Origin: an uncultured Anaerolineales bacterium | GTDB taxonomy: Bacteria > Chloroflexota > Anaerolineae > Anaerolineales > Villigracilaceae | NCBI GenBank assembly: GCA_949319575.1 | Contig: CASGHD010000130.1 | Span: 1 to 44,897 of the forward strand | Reading direction: 5' to 3' | Length of the DNA stretch: 44,897 nucleotides | Shown: piece by piece, positions 1 through 7,821 of the stretch | Position numbering within the stretch: the stretch's first letter is position 1 | Layout: each line of letters begins with the position of its first letter | Made by a program: the position numbers and the translations under genes | Notes under the pieces: generated by a model | The model's database searches: none | The model's input: the letters and a program-made list of their open reading frames with translations, nothing else | What the model was told of the DNA's origin: nothing

Positions 1-1
1 C

Positions 2-655
2 TTCTACGAACCCAGCGCAGGGACGATCCGCATCAACGGGCGGGATTACATGGATTACAAACTCGAGTCGATTCACGACAAGATCGGAATCGTGTTGCAG
101 ACGCCGCACCTCTTCTCGGGCAGTGTCCGCGACAACATCCGCTATGGGCGGCTGGATGCAAATGATGATGAAGTTATCGAAGCCGCGAAGATCGCGGGCG
201 CGCATGATTTCATCGTGACGTTGGAAAAGGGATACGATCACAACGTCGGCGAAGGCGGCGGATTGTTATCCGTTGGGCAGAAGCAGTTGATCAGTCTCGC
301 GCGAGCTGTGCTTGCCCGCCCCGAACTCTTCATCATGGACGAAGCGACGTCTTCTGTCGACACGCTGACCGAGGCGTTAATCCAAAGAGGCATGGAAGCG
401 TTGATGCGCGGACGCACGTCGTTCGTCATCGCCCACCGCCTGTCCACCATCCGCAAGGCGAATCGAATCGTCGTGATCGAAAACGGGAAAATTGCCGAAC
501 AAGGCTCGCACGCTGAACTGCTCAAACAACGCGGACACTACTACCGCCTGTACACGCAGCAATTCAGGCACGAGTTGGAAGCGCAGTATGGGTTTGATGA
601 AGCGCTTGGAGTCGTGAAGAAGAAAGAAGAGCCTGAGGCGATGGCGGCGGATTAG
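2..655 (+). CDS. ABC exporter ATP-binding domain, 5'-truncated
   Basis: C-terminal nucleotide-binding part of an ABC exporter half-transporter; the frame is open from the window edge, so the membrane domain and Walker A lie outside. Visible in order: Q-loop (VLQTPHLFSGSVRDNIRYG, about residue 30), signature LSVGQKQL, Walker B plus D-loop (LFIMDEATSSVD) and H-loop (IAHRLSTI). The LSVGQ variant preceded by EGGG and the SSVDT D-loop are typical of multidrug or lipid exporters of the MsbA/MdlB type. The protein ends in a charged tail after the usual family end. Substrate cannot be told. It converges on the peptide-binding protein gene at 820, with two hairpins between them. Confidence 0.9.
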   Translation, partial: FYEPSAGTIRINGRDYMDYKLESIHDKIGIVLQTPHLFSGSVRDNIRYGRLDANDDEVIEAAKIAGAHDFIVTLEKGYDHNVGEGGGLLSVGQKQLISLARAVLARPELFIMDEATSSVDTLTEALIQRGMEALMRGRTSFVIAHRLSTIRKANRIVVIENGKIAEQGSHAELLKQRGHYYRLYTQQFRHELEAQYGFDEALGVVKKKEEPEAMAAD

Positions 656-689
656 ATCGAGTTAGAGGTAAAAGAACCTATCCGAATAC

Positions 690-748
690 CGGAGCGCGGA
701 CTTTAGTCTGCCTAATGAGCGGACTAAAGTCCGCGCTCCGAGTTTTTC
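690..748 (+). terminator. Rho-independent terminator of the ABC exporter gene
   Basis: A perfect 19-bp inverted repeat (690-708 with 722-740, 13-nt loop) is followed by AGTTTTT on the plus strand, 35 bases after the exporter stop codon. The stem contains GCGGACTTTAGTC / GACTAAAGTCCGC, related to stems in the 37774-38047 element, so it may be a dispersed repeat used as a terminator. Confidence 0.65.
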
Positions 749-769
749 GGACAGATACTAAATCGATTA

Positions 770-803
770 ATCGGACAGGGCGATATTAATCGCCCTGTCC
801 GAT
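770..803. terminator. Hairpin between convergent genes
   Basis: Perfect 15-bp inverted repeat (770-784 with 789-803, 4-nt loop ATTA), 17 bases beyond the stop of the minus-strand binding-protein gene. There is no clear T-run on either strand, so it may stop or protect the minus transcript by structure alone. Confidence 0.5.
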
Positions 804-819
804 ATATTGTTTGTTGAAT

Positions 820-2538
820 CTACTCGTTAATGAACCATTCGCGCGCGTTCCAGAATGGCGATGCCCCGGAGAATTTCACTCCTTGCAGGCGGTTGCTTAC
901 AGCCCAGAGGTCGGGGTCCTTCCACATGCCTACCCAGACCACATTGTCGAACATGATCTGCCCGATCTGGTAATAGAGTTGCTTGCGCGCTTCCGGGTCG
1001 GTCTCGGTGGCTTGCTGGTCGAACAACGCGTCCAATTCGGGGTTGCAGTAGCTCTGCCAGTTTCCACCGTCCGGGTTATCCGGTCCGACAACTTGCGAGC
1101 ACAGCCAGTAGGAGGACTGCTCGGGGTCGGGGAAGCTGGTCACGTCTGACCATTCGGCAATGTCATAGTTACCGGTGGCAATGGGACCGCCATCCGCGTA
1201 ACTGTTGAAGAAATCATCGCCATAGTTCACCAATTCCACTCCGATGCCCGCCTGCGCCCACATCTGTTGTACCACGGCTTGCACGTCTTTGCGTAACTGC
1301 CGCTGGTTGGAGATGTAACGCAGAACAAGTTCCACGCCGTCTTTATCGCGCGTGCCATCGCCATTGGAATCCTTCCATCCAGCCACATCGAGCAGACTGC
1401 CCGCTTCCTCCGCATCGTAGGGGTAAGGCGAAATATCGGGGTTTCCGTACGGGGGAGTGCTGTCCCAGAAAGTGGCAGGGACGGTGGTTAGCCCGCCGAG
1501 CAGGTCGTTTACGATCTTCTCGCGGTTGGTCGCCATCACAATCGCTTTGCGCACATTCACATCCAACATGGCGGGGTGAGCGGTTTCAGGGTTGAAATTC
1601 AAGAACCAGCCCTCATCGTAACCGGAGGGTTGTGTCACAAATTTTGCCTTGCCGCTGGAGTTGATCGCATCGGCTTGTGACCAATCGAGAAACGTTGCGA
1701 TGTCTGTATCGCCGGCAAGAATGGCGACCTCTTGCGCGGCGTCGTCTGCCATGCGGATGAACACCTGCTGTAACTTCGCGGGGTGAATCCAATTCGGGTT
1801 CGCTTCGAAGATCATGTGGCTGTCGGTTTCCCATTCTTTGAAGACGAACGGTCCCACTCCGACGGTCGGCGCGGTATTCCATGCGGCGTTATCCAGCGTG
1901 CCTTCCGCCTCGAAGACCGGTCGCAGCACATGTTCCGGCAGAACGCCGGTGTTGAACAATGTGGTCAGCCAGGCGGCGAACGGCGCGTTGAAGTTAACCA
2001 CGAGTGTGTGATCGTCAGGCGCTTCCATGCTGGTCACATAATCCGCGTATGGGTAGGTGCTGTTGACAACATTCTTATCTGATACGAACATTTCGTAGGT
2101 GAAGACGAAATCGTTCGCGGTCACGGGTTCGCCGTCGCTCCATAGAACATCGTCGCGTAGGTTGATCGTCAGGGTCATGCCGTCCGCGCTCATTCCGCCG
2201 TTCTCGGTAGTAGGAAGTTCGGCGGCAATTTCGAGCACCGGGTTGTTATCTGAGTCAAACGACCACAAGCCTTTCAGCCACAACTGCGTGGTGATGCTCG
2301 AAAACCATTGGTTTTGGTATAAGGGGCTGAGCGTGGTCGGCTGTTGCACAAAGGTGACGACCGCGATGCCGCTGAAATGCGGAGCCGGCGGTTCGGTTGC
2401 CGCGGGTTCCGTCGCTTCGGGCGCCGCCGGTTCGGTGGCAACGGCTGGAGGTTCGGTTTCGGCGCCTCCGCCGCAAGCCGCCAACACCATACTCGCGAGA
2501 ACGAGCAGGGACAGTAAAACGTGCAGGTTTCGTTTCAT
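820..2538 (-). CDS. Peptide/oligosaccharide ABC transporter solute-binding lipoprotein (SBP_bac_5, normal order)
   Basis: 572-residue extracytoplasmic binding protein of the DppA/OppA/NikA cluster. The N-terminus is a lipoprotein signal ending LAAC-GGG (Cys 22), then a Pro/Glu/Thr/Ala linker to about residue 50. The domain runs in the usual order: an early region with LTINLRDDVLWSDGEPVTANDF, then the VGVGPFVFKEW segment, then the C-terminal lobe. A DSNGDGTRDKDG loop near residue 390 resembles a calcium loop, common in this family. An upstream ATG at 2601 would add 21 non-signal residues; ATG 2538 is preferred because GGAGGAGA precedes it and the signal peptide starts there. It is the last gene of the uptake operon, 172 bases after the permease gene, and probably has its own translation signals. 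Ligand unknown. Confidence 0.9.
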   Translation of the reverse strand: MKRNLHVLLSLLVLASMVLAACGGGAETEPPAVATEPAAPEATEPAATEPPAPHFSGIAVVTFVQQPTTLSPLYQNQWFSSITTQLWLKGLWSFDSDNNPVLEIAAELPTTENGGMSADGMTLTINLRDDVLWSDGEPVTANDFVFTYEMFVSDKNVVNSTYPYADYVTSMEAPDDHTLVVNFNAPFAAWLTTLFNTGVLPEHVLRPVFEAEGTLDNAAWNTAPTVGVGPFVFKEWETDSHMIFEANPNWIHPAKLQQVFIRMADDAAQEVAILAGDTDIATFLDWSQADAINSSGKAKFVTQPSGYDEGWFLNFNPETAHPAMLDVNVRKAIVMATNREKIVNDLLGGLTTVPATFWDSTPPYGNPDISPYPYDAEEAGSLLDVAGWKDSNGDGTRDKDGVELVLRYISNQRQLRKDVQAVVQQMWAQAGIGVELVNYGDDFFNSYADGGPIATGNYDIAEWSDVTSFPDPEQSSYWLCSQVVGPDNPDGGNWQSYCNPELDALFDQQATETDPEARKQLYYQIGQIMFDNVVWVGMWKDPDLWAVSNRLQGVKFSGASPFWNAREWFINE

Positions 2539-2710
2539 GATTCTCCTCCAAGAGAGATGGATGCGATTTTTCGATGTGTGGGTAAACGAATAGAGAGACA
2601 TCTGTGTCGGGCAACCTCCTGCTATGCAAAATTAGATAGCAATCATCATTCCGCCAGCGGATAAGAACGATTCTTCCGACGGGCGGGTTGATACACGACT
2701 GTGGCGTTCT

Positions 2711-3661
2711 CTAACTGACGTTCGCCAGCCGCGGATCCAACGCGTCGCGCAGACCGTCGCCGAGTAAGTTGAAAGCCAGCACGGTAAGCATGATCGCCAG
2801 CCCGGGGTAAAACACAAGATGCGGCGCGGTGAACACCTGATTGCGTTCCGAGCCGAGCATTGCGCCCCACTCCGGAGTTGGAGGTTGCGCTCCCAATCCG
2901 AGGAAAGAAAGAGCCGCCGCATCCAAAATTGCGGTAGCGATTCCCAACGTCCCCTGCACAATGAGCGGCGTCAATGCGTTAGGCAGGATGCGGCGAAATA
3001 GAATATCGAAGGCGTTTCCCCCGAGCGAGCGCGTGGCAGAGACAAAATCCATCTCGCGCACCAAAAGGACGCTGCCGCGCATCACGCGCGCATACGCGGG
3101 AATCGAAACAATGCCGATGGCAAGCAACGCGTTGATCAACCCCGGTCCTAAAACGGTGACAATGGCAATGGCAAGCAACAGGGAAGGGAAGGCAAGCAAC
3201 ACATCCATCACGCGCATGATCGCGTTGTCCACCCATCCGCCAAAATAGCCCGCCAGCGCGCCAAGAACCGTGCCAACCAGGATGGCAAACGTGACCGTGG
3301 AAAAACCGATCATCAAACTCAGGCGCGCGCCGTACAGCAGGCGGCTGAACTCATCGCGGATGACTCCATCCAACCCCATAATATGCTGGGGGCTTTCTTT
3401 GGGGCAACCAAGCAAATGAATGCAGGGAGGCAGGCGCTTTTGGGCTTGCCCGGCGTAGTCCGGCACATCAAGCATGGATTTTACGGGGTCGTACGGCGCC
3501 AGCCATTGAGCGGTTAATGCCACAAAAATTAAGATCCCTAAAATGATCATACCGACGACGGCAGATTTGCGGCGAAAGAGACGCTTTTTAGTGATACTCC
3601 ATAGGCTGACCGATTCGAGCGAGATCGCTTCCGCGTCTAATTTGGATATAGTGTTTGCCAT
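2711..3661 (-). CDS. Peptide-type ABC transporter permease, DppC-like
   Basis: 316-residue inner-membrane permease (BPD_transp_1 family, OppC/DppC side). A long cytoplasmic N-terminus with basic residues (KKRLFRRKSAVVGM) precedes the first membrane helix. The family segment SRLLYGARLSLMIG, the EAA-type coupling loop (ATRSLGGNAFDILFRRILPNA) and the end GDGLRDALDPRL are all present. Between helix 1 and the core lies an insert with two cysteines (near CIHLLGC) replacing the usual short HPLGTD loop. Its start is two bases after the stop of the DppB-like gene, so the two are co-translated. It pairs with that subunit to form the channel. Confidence 0.93.
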   Translation of the reverse strand: MANTISKLDAEAISLESVSLWSITKKRLFRRKSAVVGMIILGILIFVALTAQWLAPYDPVKSMLDVPDYAGQAQKRLPPCIHLLGCPKESPQHIMGLDGVIRDEFSRLLYGARLSLMIGFSTVTFAILVGTVLGALAGYFGGWVDNAIMRVMDVLLAFPSLLLAIAIVTVLGPGLINALLAIGIVSIPAYARVMRGSVLLVREMDFVSATRSLGGNAFDILFRRILPNALTPLIVQGTLGIATAILDAAALSFLGLGAQPPTPEWGAMLGSERNQVFTAPHLVFYPGLAIMLTVLAFNLLGDGLRDALDPRLANVS

Positions 3662-3663
3662 GA

Positions 3664-4743
3664 TTAATTCAACCGTATGCGCGGATCGAGATATGCGTAG
3701 GAAATGTCAACGAGCAGGTTTAGAACAACGAAGAAAACGGCAATCACAACGGTAAAAGCCTGCACGATGCCGTAATCGCGGGCAGTGATGGCTTCATATA
3801 AAATGCGCCCAACGCCCGCCAGGTTGAACACGGTTTCGGTCAGCACTGCGCCGCCGAGTAGACCTCCCAGCGAGAGCCCAATCACAGTAACGATGGGGAG
3901 CAGGGCGTTACGGAACGCGTGTTTCATCACAACGGCTCTTTGTTTCAATCCTTTGGCGCGCGCGGTGCGGATGTAATCCTGCCCCAGTACTTCGAGCATC
4001 GAGGAGCGCGTCATGCGCGCGATCAAGGCGGTGGAGATGGTCGAGAGCGCCAGAGCGGGCAGGATCATATGTTGAACCGCGTCTTTGAAAGTCTTGTAAT
4101 CGCCGGCGAGAATACTGTTAAAAATGTTCATACGGGAGATAAACTCTGCCGCAATAAATACAAACGTCCCTTGAGTCAGGTGCAAATTCCACGCTTCATA
4201 GAAAGGGGATGGGATCAAACCCGCCGACAGACGCCCCGAGGGAGGCAGTTGAAAGGGCGTGCCCTTTAAAGTCAGGGAAAAGATATATGCCAGCATCAGC
4301 CCAAGCCAGAAGACCGGCATTGAAACACCGATGTTCGCCCACAACATCGTTACTACATCTGCCCATGAGTTATGTCGGACCGCCGAAATGACCCCCAGAG
4401 AAACCCCGATGATTATGCTCAACACCAATGCTGAAAATGCCAATTCAACGGTGGTTGGCAGGCGCTGAATGATGATCTCGGTCACTGGCAAAGAGAAGCG
4501 GAAAGATTTTCCAAAATCGCCTTTTAATACCTCACCCATGTAAACGCCAAACTGCGTTAGGATCGGTTGATCCAAGCCGTGCCGCTTGATAAATTCATTG
4601 CACACGGCGTCGGTGGCTTTTTCGCCCAGCATGGCGCGGCAGGGATCGCTTGGGATCAAGCGCGCTAATGCGAACGTTGCAAATAGAATTCCAAATAATA
4701 CCGGGATGCTGAGCAGGAGGCGTCTAAAAATGTAGGTTGCCAT
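3664..4743 (-). CDS. Peptide-type ABC transporter permease, DppB-like
   Basis: 359-residue OppB/DppB-type permease. The N-terminus (YIFRRLLLSIPVLFGILFATF) and LIPSDPCRAMLG are family hallmarks, followed by the GDFGKSFRFSLPV segment. The coupling loop is TARAKGLKQRAVVMKHAFRNALLP and the C-terminus YAYLDPRIRLN. The insert around residues 180-215 (THIFSLTLKG to HLTQGTFV region) is normal for this subfamily. The gene follows the permuted binding-protein gene after 66 bases containing a strong hairpin. No ATPase subunit (DppD/DppF) is encoded in the window, so energy coupling must come from proteins encoded elsewhere. Confidence 0.93.
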   Translation of the reverse strand: MATYIFRRLLLSIPVLFGILFATFALARLIPSDPCRAMLGEKATDAVCNEFIKRHGLDQPILTQFGVYMGEVLKGDFGKSFRFSLPVTEIIIQRLPTTVELAFSALVLSIIIGVSLGVISAVRHNSWADVVTMLWANIGVSMPVFWLGLMLAYIFSLTLKGTPFQLPPSGRLSAGLIPSPFYEAWNLHLTQGTFVFIAAEFISRMNIFNSILAGDYKTFKDAVQHMILPALALSTISTALIARMTRSSMLEVLGQDYIRTARAKGLKQRAVVMKHAFRNALLPIVTVIGLSLGGLLGGAVLTETVFNLAGVGRILYEAITARDYGIVQAFTVVIAVFFVVLNLLVDISYAYLDPRIRLN

Positions 4744-4755
4744 GGAAATTTTTTA

Positions 4756-4784
4756 TTCCCCCGGTGAGAAACTCACCGGGGGAA
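4756..4784 (-). other. Intercistronic hairpin between binding-protein and permease genes
   Basis: Perfect 13-bp inverted repeat (4756-4768 with 4772-4784, 3-nt loop). On the minus-strand transcript it follows the binding-protein stop codon by 25 bases and is followed by A-rich rather than U-rich sequence. It is therefore more likely an mRNA-stabilising or attenuating stem than a full terminator. Such stems commonly let binding protein be made in excess of permease. Confidence 0.6.
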
Positions 4785-4809
4785 TATATAAACAAGTTTT
4801 TGAATTTAC

Positions 4810-6555
4810 TTACGGGGCAGGCGCGTTCAAGAACGGACCAAAGAGACCGCTCCAATAGGAGAAACCGCCGGTGTTGCCCGTATGAAGCGGGTTGGCGGCA
4901 TCCCACTGAACTACGAGGGATGTCACAACATCGTTCGCGTCGAAGGACGAGCCATCGTGGAACAGAACGCCCTGGCGCAGGTGGAAGATCCACTCGGTCA
5001 GGTCTGCGTTGGCTTCGTAGGATTCAGCCAAGACAGGTTCGACCGCGGTGCCGCCGACTTCGTAGCCGAGCAGGGACTGAGTCACCTGTTCGCAAGCGCG
5101 CAGAGATTCGCCATCGGTCTCATCCGCGCAGTAGAGCGAGATGGGTTCGGCATTTTGCATCCAGACGAAAGTGTCTGTGCCATTGCCCATGACGGCAAAA
5201 CTTTCATTGCCGAGCGGGCTGGCATGTGGGTTGCCTTCAAGACCAGCCTTGTACGCCACAGCGGAACCGCCGTGAGCCACAGGGATCATGGGAACGTGCG
5301 TTTTGATGGCGTTGTTGGCGGCTTCATAGAAGGGCGCGCGGTCCGCGTCGGAAGCGAGTTGAGCGCCTTGTTCAATGGCATCCACGACATCGGGGAACTT
5401 GTCTCCGAATTGAGCGGAAGAGCCAGCGCCGAAGTGATAACCAAGGAAGTTGGTCTGGTCAGGATAGTCAGCGCCCCAGCCCAGCATGTACAGGCCGGTC
5501 AGTTGACCGGAATCAGCCGCGTCGAGGAAGGCGCCGGATTCCATCACTTCGATCTTGAGAGTGATGTTTAGGTTCGTCTTCAATTGGGCTTGAATATCCT
5601 GCGCCACAATGTTCGGGTCGGGCAGGTAGCCGCGCACAACATCGCGGTAGTTTAGAACGGTTTCAAAACCATCGGGATAGCCAGCCTCGGCAAGTAACGT
5701 CTTAGCGGCGGCGGCATCGAAGGAATACCAATCATCGCCAACACAACCATTCGGAATCGAGCAGGGTGTGAAGTGTGAAGCAACTTCGGAGCCGGCAGGG
5801 TAGAAGTTATCTACAATGCGTTGGCGGTCAATGCCCATGGCAATCGCCTGGCGGACTTTTTCATTGGCAAGCGGATTCTTGGAATTATCGAACCCATCAA
5901 CCTTCGGGTTGTTGTTGAAGCCAATATACATGATGTTCAACGCCGGGCGCGGGATCAACTGGAGGTTCGAGTCGGCTTCAATGGTAGCGAAGTCGTCCGG
6001 GCCGGGGTTGTCAATGCCGTCCACAGTGCCGGACTGCAATTCGAGCAAGCGTTGGGCAGATTCAGTACCCCAGCGGAACACGAGGGTCTTGCTCATGGCA
6101 GGGTCGCCCCAATATTCATCGAAGCGGCTGAAGACGAGTTGGTTACCGCGCTCCCACGATTCGACTTTATAAGGACCCGTGCCGACAGGATTCTCGAGCG
6201 GCGAGCCGTTGGTGGCTTCCAGATGTTCCTGAGGCTGGATCGCGAAAGAGCTAAATGCAATCTTTGAGGGAAGGGCAGGGTCGGGGACGCACAACGAGAT
6301 TTTGACGGTGAATTCGTCCACTGCTTCGATGGACTTGACCTCGCCGCCATAATCACAGTTGGGGGCTTCCGCTTTTACGCCTTCATATGCGGCGGGAGGC
6401 TCAGTTGCAGGCGCTTCCTTCGTCGGGGCTTCGGTGGGCGGGGCGGCCGGTTCGTCGGTCGCAACCTGGGTGGCAACGGGTCCGCCGCCGCACGCCGCAA
6501 GGATCATGCTCGCGAGAACGAGCAGTGACATCAAACTGAATAGGTTTCGTTTCAC
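4810..6555 (-). CDS. Circularly permuted SBP_bac_5 solute-binding lipoprotein
   Basis: 581-residue lipoprotein: signal with LAAC at Cys 22, then a Pro/Thr/Glu/Ala linker to about residue 65. The family segments are in rotated order. Residues about 70-455 begin with GGEVKSIEAVDEFTVKISL, the part that in DppA follows the first 110 or so residues, and continue through PVGTGPYKVESW, the EKVRQAIAMGIDRQRIV helix and the usual C-terminal end (PMIPVAHGG, SPLGNESF). After it, residues about 460-581 (bases 4810-5178) carry what is normally the mature N-terminus: FVWMQNAEPISLYC, QSLLGYE, VEPVLAESYE, the family signature FHLRQGVLFHDG (about 524-535) and DANDVV. The protein then ends at YWSGLFG-PFLNAPAP, exactly where the first segment began. 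Start is GTG 6555, preceded by AGGAGGAGA. First gene of the uptake operon. Confidence 0.87.
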   Translation of the reverse strand: MKRNLFSLMSLLVLASMILAACGGGPVATQVATDEPAAPPTEAPTKEAPATEPPAAYEGVKAEAPNCDYGGEVKSIEAVDEFTVKISLCVPDPALPSKIAFSSFAIQPQEHLEATNGSPLENPVGTGPYKVESWERGNQLVFSRFDEYWGDPAMSKTLVFRWGTESAQRLLELQSGTVDGIDNPGPDDFATIEADSNLQLIPRPALNIMYIGFNNNPKVDGFDNSKNPLANEKVRQAIAMGIDRQRIVDNFYPAGSEVASHFTPCSIPNGCVGDDWYSFDAAAAKTLLAEAGYPDGFETVLNYRDVVRGYLPDPNIVAQDIQAQLKTNLNITLKIEVMESGAFLDAADSGQLTGLYMLGWGADYPDQTNFLGYHFGAGSSAQFGDKFPDVVDAIEQGAQLASDADRAPFYEAANNAIKTHVPMIPVAHGGSAVAYKAGLEGNPHASPLGNESFAVMGNGTDTFVWMQNAEPISLYCADETDGESLRACEQVTQSLLGYEVGGTAVEPVLAESYEANADLTEWIFHLRQGVLFHDGSSFDANDVVTSLVVQWDAANPLHTGNTGGFSYWSGLFGPFLNAPAP

Positions 6556-6659
6556 GTTTCTCCTCCTAAGAGAAATTTGGTTTGGATTTGTTAACTTGTA
6601 TCGATGGGGGGAATCGGAATGATTTTGCGAGAGGATGCCTCCTTTCGGATAATGGGCAG

Positions 6660-6687
6660 ATTATACAGCAAAAGAATAATTAGTAAA
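6660..6687 (-). promoter_or_regulatory. Promoter of the peptide-type uptake operon
   Basis: On the minus strand TTTACT (6682-6687), a 16-bp spacer and TATAAT (6660-6665) precede the binding-protein start by about 105 bases, giving a leader near 98 nt. The -35 overlaps the stop codon of the radical SAM gene. The leader contains GGAGG-CAT-CCTC-type complementarity at about 6630-6645 in addition to the true ribosome binding site. Confidence 0.55.
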
Positions 6688-7795
6688 CGGGTAAGGGGAC
6701 GCCCAACCCATTTAACGCTACTTGAGAGGGGTTTTTATGCCACAAACCGGGAACTTTTGTATGGCATGTAGGGCACCTCCCATCGCCGGTGATGCGATAC
6801 TCCTGAATGATGTACCCCCGTCTCTTTACCAGTGTGAAGTTGCACGCCGGGCAAAACGTATCTTCATACTCCCCAACCTGCCCCGGTAAATTCCCCGCGT
6901 ACACGAATCGCAGACCCGCCTCTTTTCCAATCTCTGCCCCGCGTAAAAGAGTCTTCGCATCGGTGTTGTCCGGGTCAGTCATTTTGTAATCTTTGTGGAA
7001 CGCGGTCACATGCCACGGAATATCTTTCGAAACGCCCGCGATGAAACGCGCCGCATCCCATAACTCTTCATTTGAATCGTTGAAGCCCGGAATCGTCAGC
7101 GTGACGATCTCCACCCACAGACCCATTTCATGCGCGCGCTTGATCCCGTCCAATGTGTGTTGCAAAACGCCGCCCAACTTGCGATAATTCTTATCCTGCA
7201 TACATTTCAAATCCACTTTGTATGCGGAGATATATGGTCTTATGTATTCCATCACTTCCGGCGTATTATTTCCGTTTGAAACGTACGCGCACATCAACCC
7301 CGCCTTCTTCGCCTCTTTGAAAATCTCAACCGCCCACTCGCTGGTAATCAATGGTTCGTTGTATGAAGAGACAACAATCGAAGCGTTTGTTTTTCTTGCA
7401 TAATCAACCATCCCTTGCGGCGAAATCTTCCGAATGGAATTTATAGACTCATCCGAAGATGGGTCGCGCATGGCTTGGGAAGTTAACCAGTTTTGGCAGT
7501 AACCACAATGGAAATCGCAACCGAGCATCCCAAACGTTAAGGCGTTGGTTCCAGACATAACATGAAAAAAAGGTTTCTTTTCGATAGGGTCGCTTTGCAA
7601 CGCGCCCACGTAGCCCCACGGCACGCGCAGCTCTCCGCCCTCGTTGAACCGCACTTGGCAAATCCCGCGCTTCCCCTCGCGGATCACACAGCGATGTCCG
7701 CACGCGAAACAGCGTAATTCCTTGTTGGGCAATTTTTCATACAACTCCCCCGTCACGGTCAGCGTATCCAACAATTCGCCGATTGAAGTCGTCAT
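6680..7795 (-). CDS. amrS: AmmeMemoRadiSam-system radical SAM enzyme (AmrS family)
   Basis: 371-residue radical SAM protein. Near the N-terminus a CxxC pair (CFACGHRC) is followed by REGKRGICQVR, typical of this family. Then come SDPIEKKPFFH and the radical SAM motif CDFHCGYCQNW (CxxxCxxC). A C-terminal zinc-type set (CPACNF ... CPTCHTKVPG) closes the protein. The family resembles pyruvate formate-lyase activases; the reaction is not established. ATG 7795 is chosen over the upstream ATG 7819 because GGAAGAGG precedes it and 7819 would run into the divergent mobA promoter. The family's usual partners (AMMECR1 and Memo proteins) are not in the window. Confidence 0.85.
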   Translation of the reverse strand: MTTSIGELLDTLTVTGELYEKLPNKELRCFACGHRCVIREGKRGICQVRFNEGGELRVPWGYVGALQSDPIEKKPFFHVMSGTNALTFGMLGCDFHCGYCQNWLTSQAMRDPSSDESINSIRKISPQGMVDYARKTNASIVVSSYNEPLITSEWAVEIFKEAKKAGLMCAYVSNGNNTPEVMEYIRPYISAYKVDLKCMQDKNYRKLGGVLQHTLDGIKRAHEMGLWVEIVTLTIPGFNDSNEELWDAARFIAGVSKDIPWHVTAFHKDYKMTDPDNTDAKTLLRGAEIGKEAGLRFVYAGNLPGQVGEYEDTFCPACNFTLVKRRGYIIQEYRITGDGRCPTCHTKVPGLWHKNPSQVALNGLGVPLPVY

Positions 7796-7809
7796 ACAGC
7801 CTCTTCCTT

Positions 7810-7815
7810 TATAAT
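7810..7815 (+). promoter_or_regulatory. -10 element of mobA, leaderless geometry
   Basis: TATAAT followed by exactly six bases and then the ATG of mobA at 7822. No Shine-Dalgarno sequence lies before the start, so transcription probably begins at the A of ATG. No good -35 was found at 16-18 bp. Confidence 0.5.
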
Positions 7816-7821
7816 ACACCC

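Noticed and set aside
4737-6622. Long plus-strand open frames opposite the permuted binding-protein gene
   Set aside because: They mirror the minus-strand gene in other frames, lack ribosome binding sites and show no recognisable domain.
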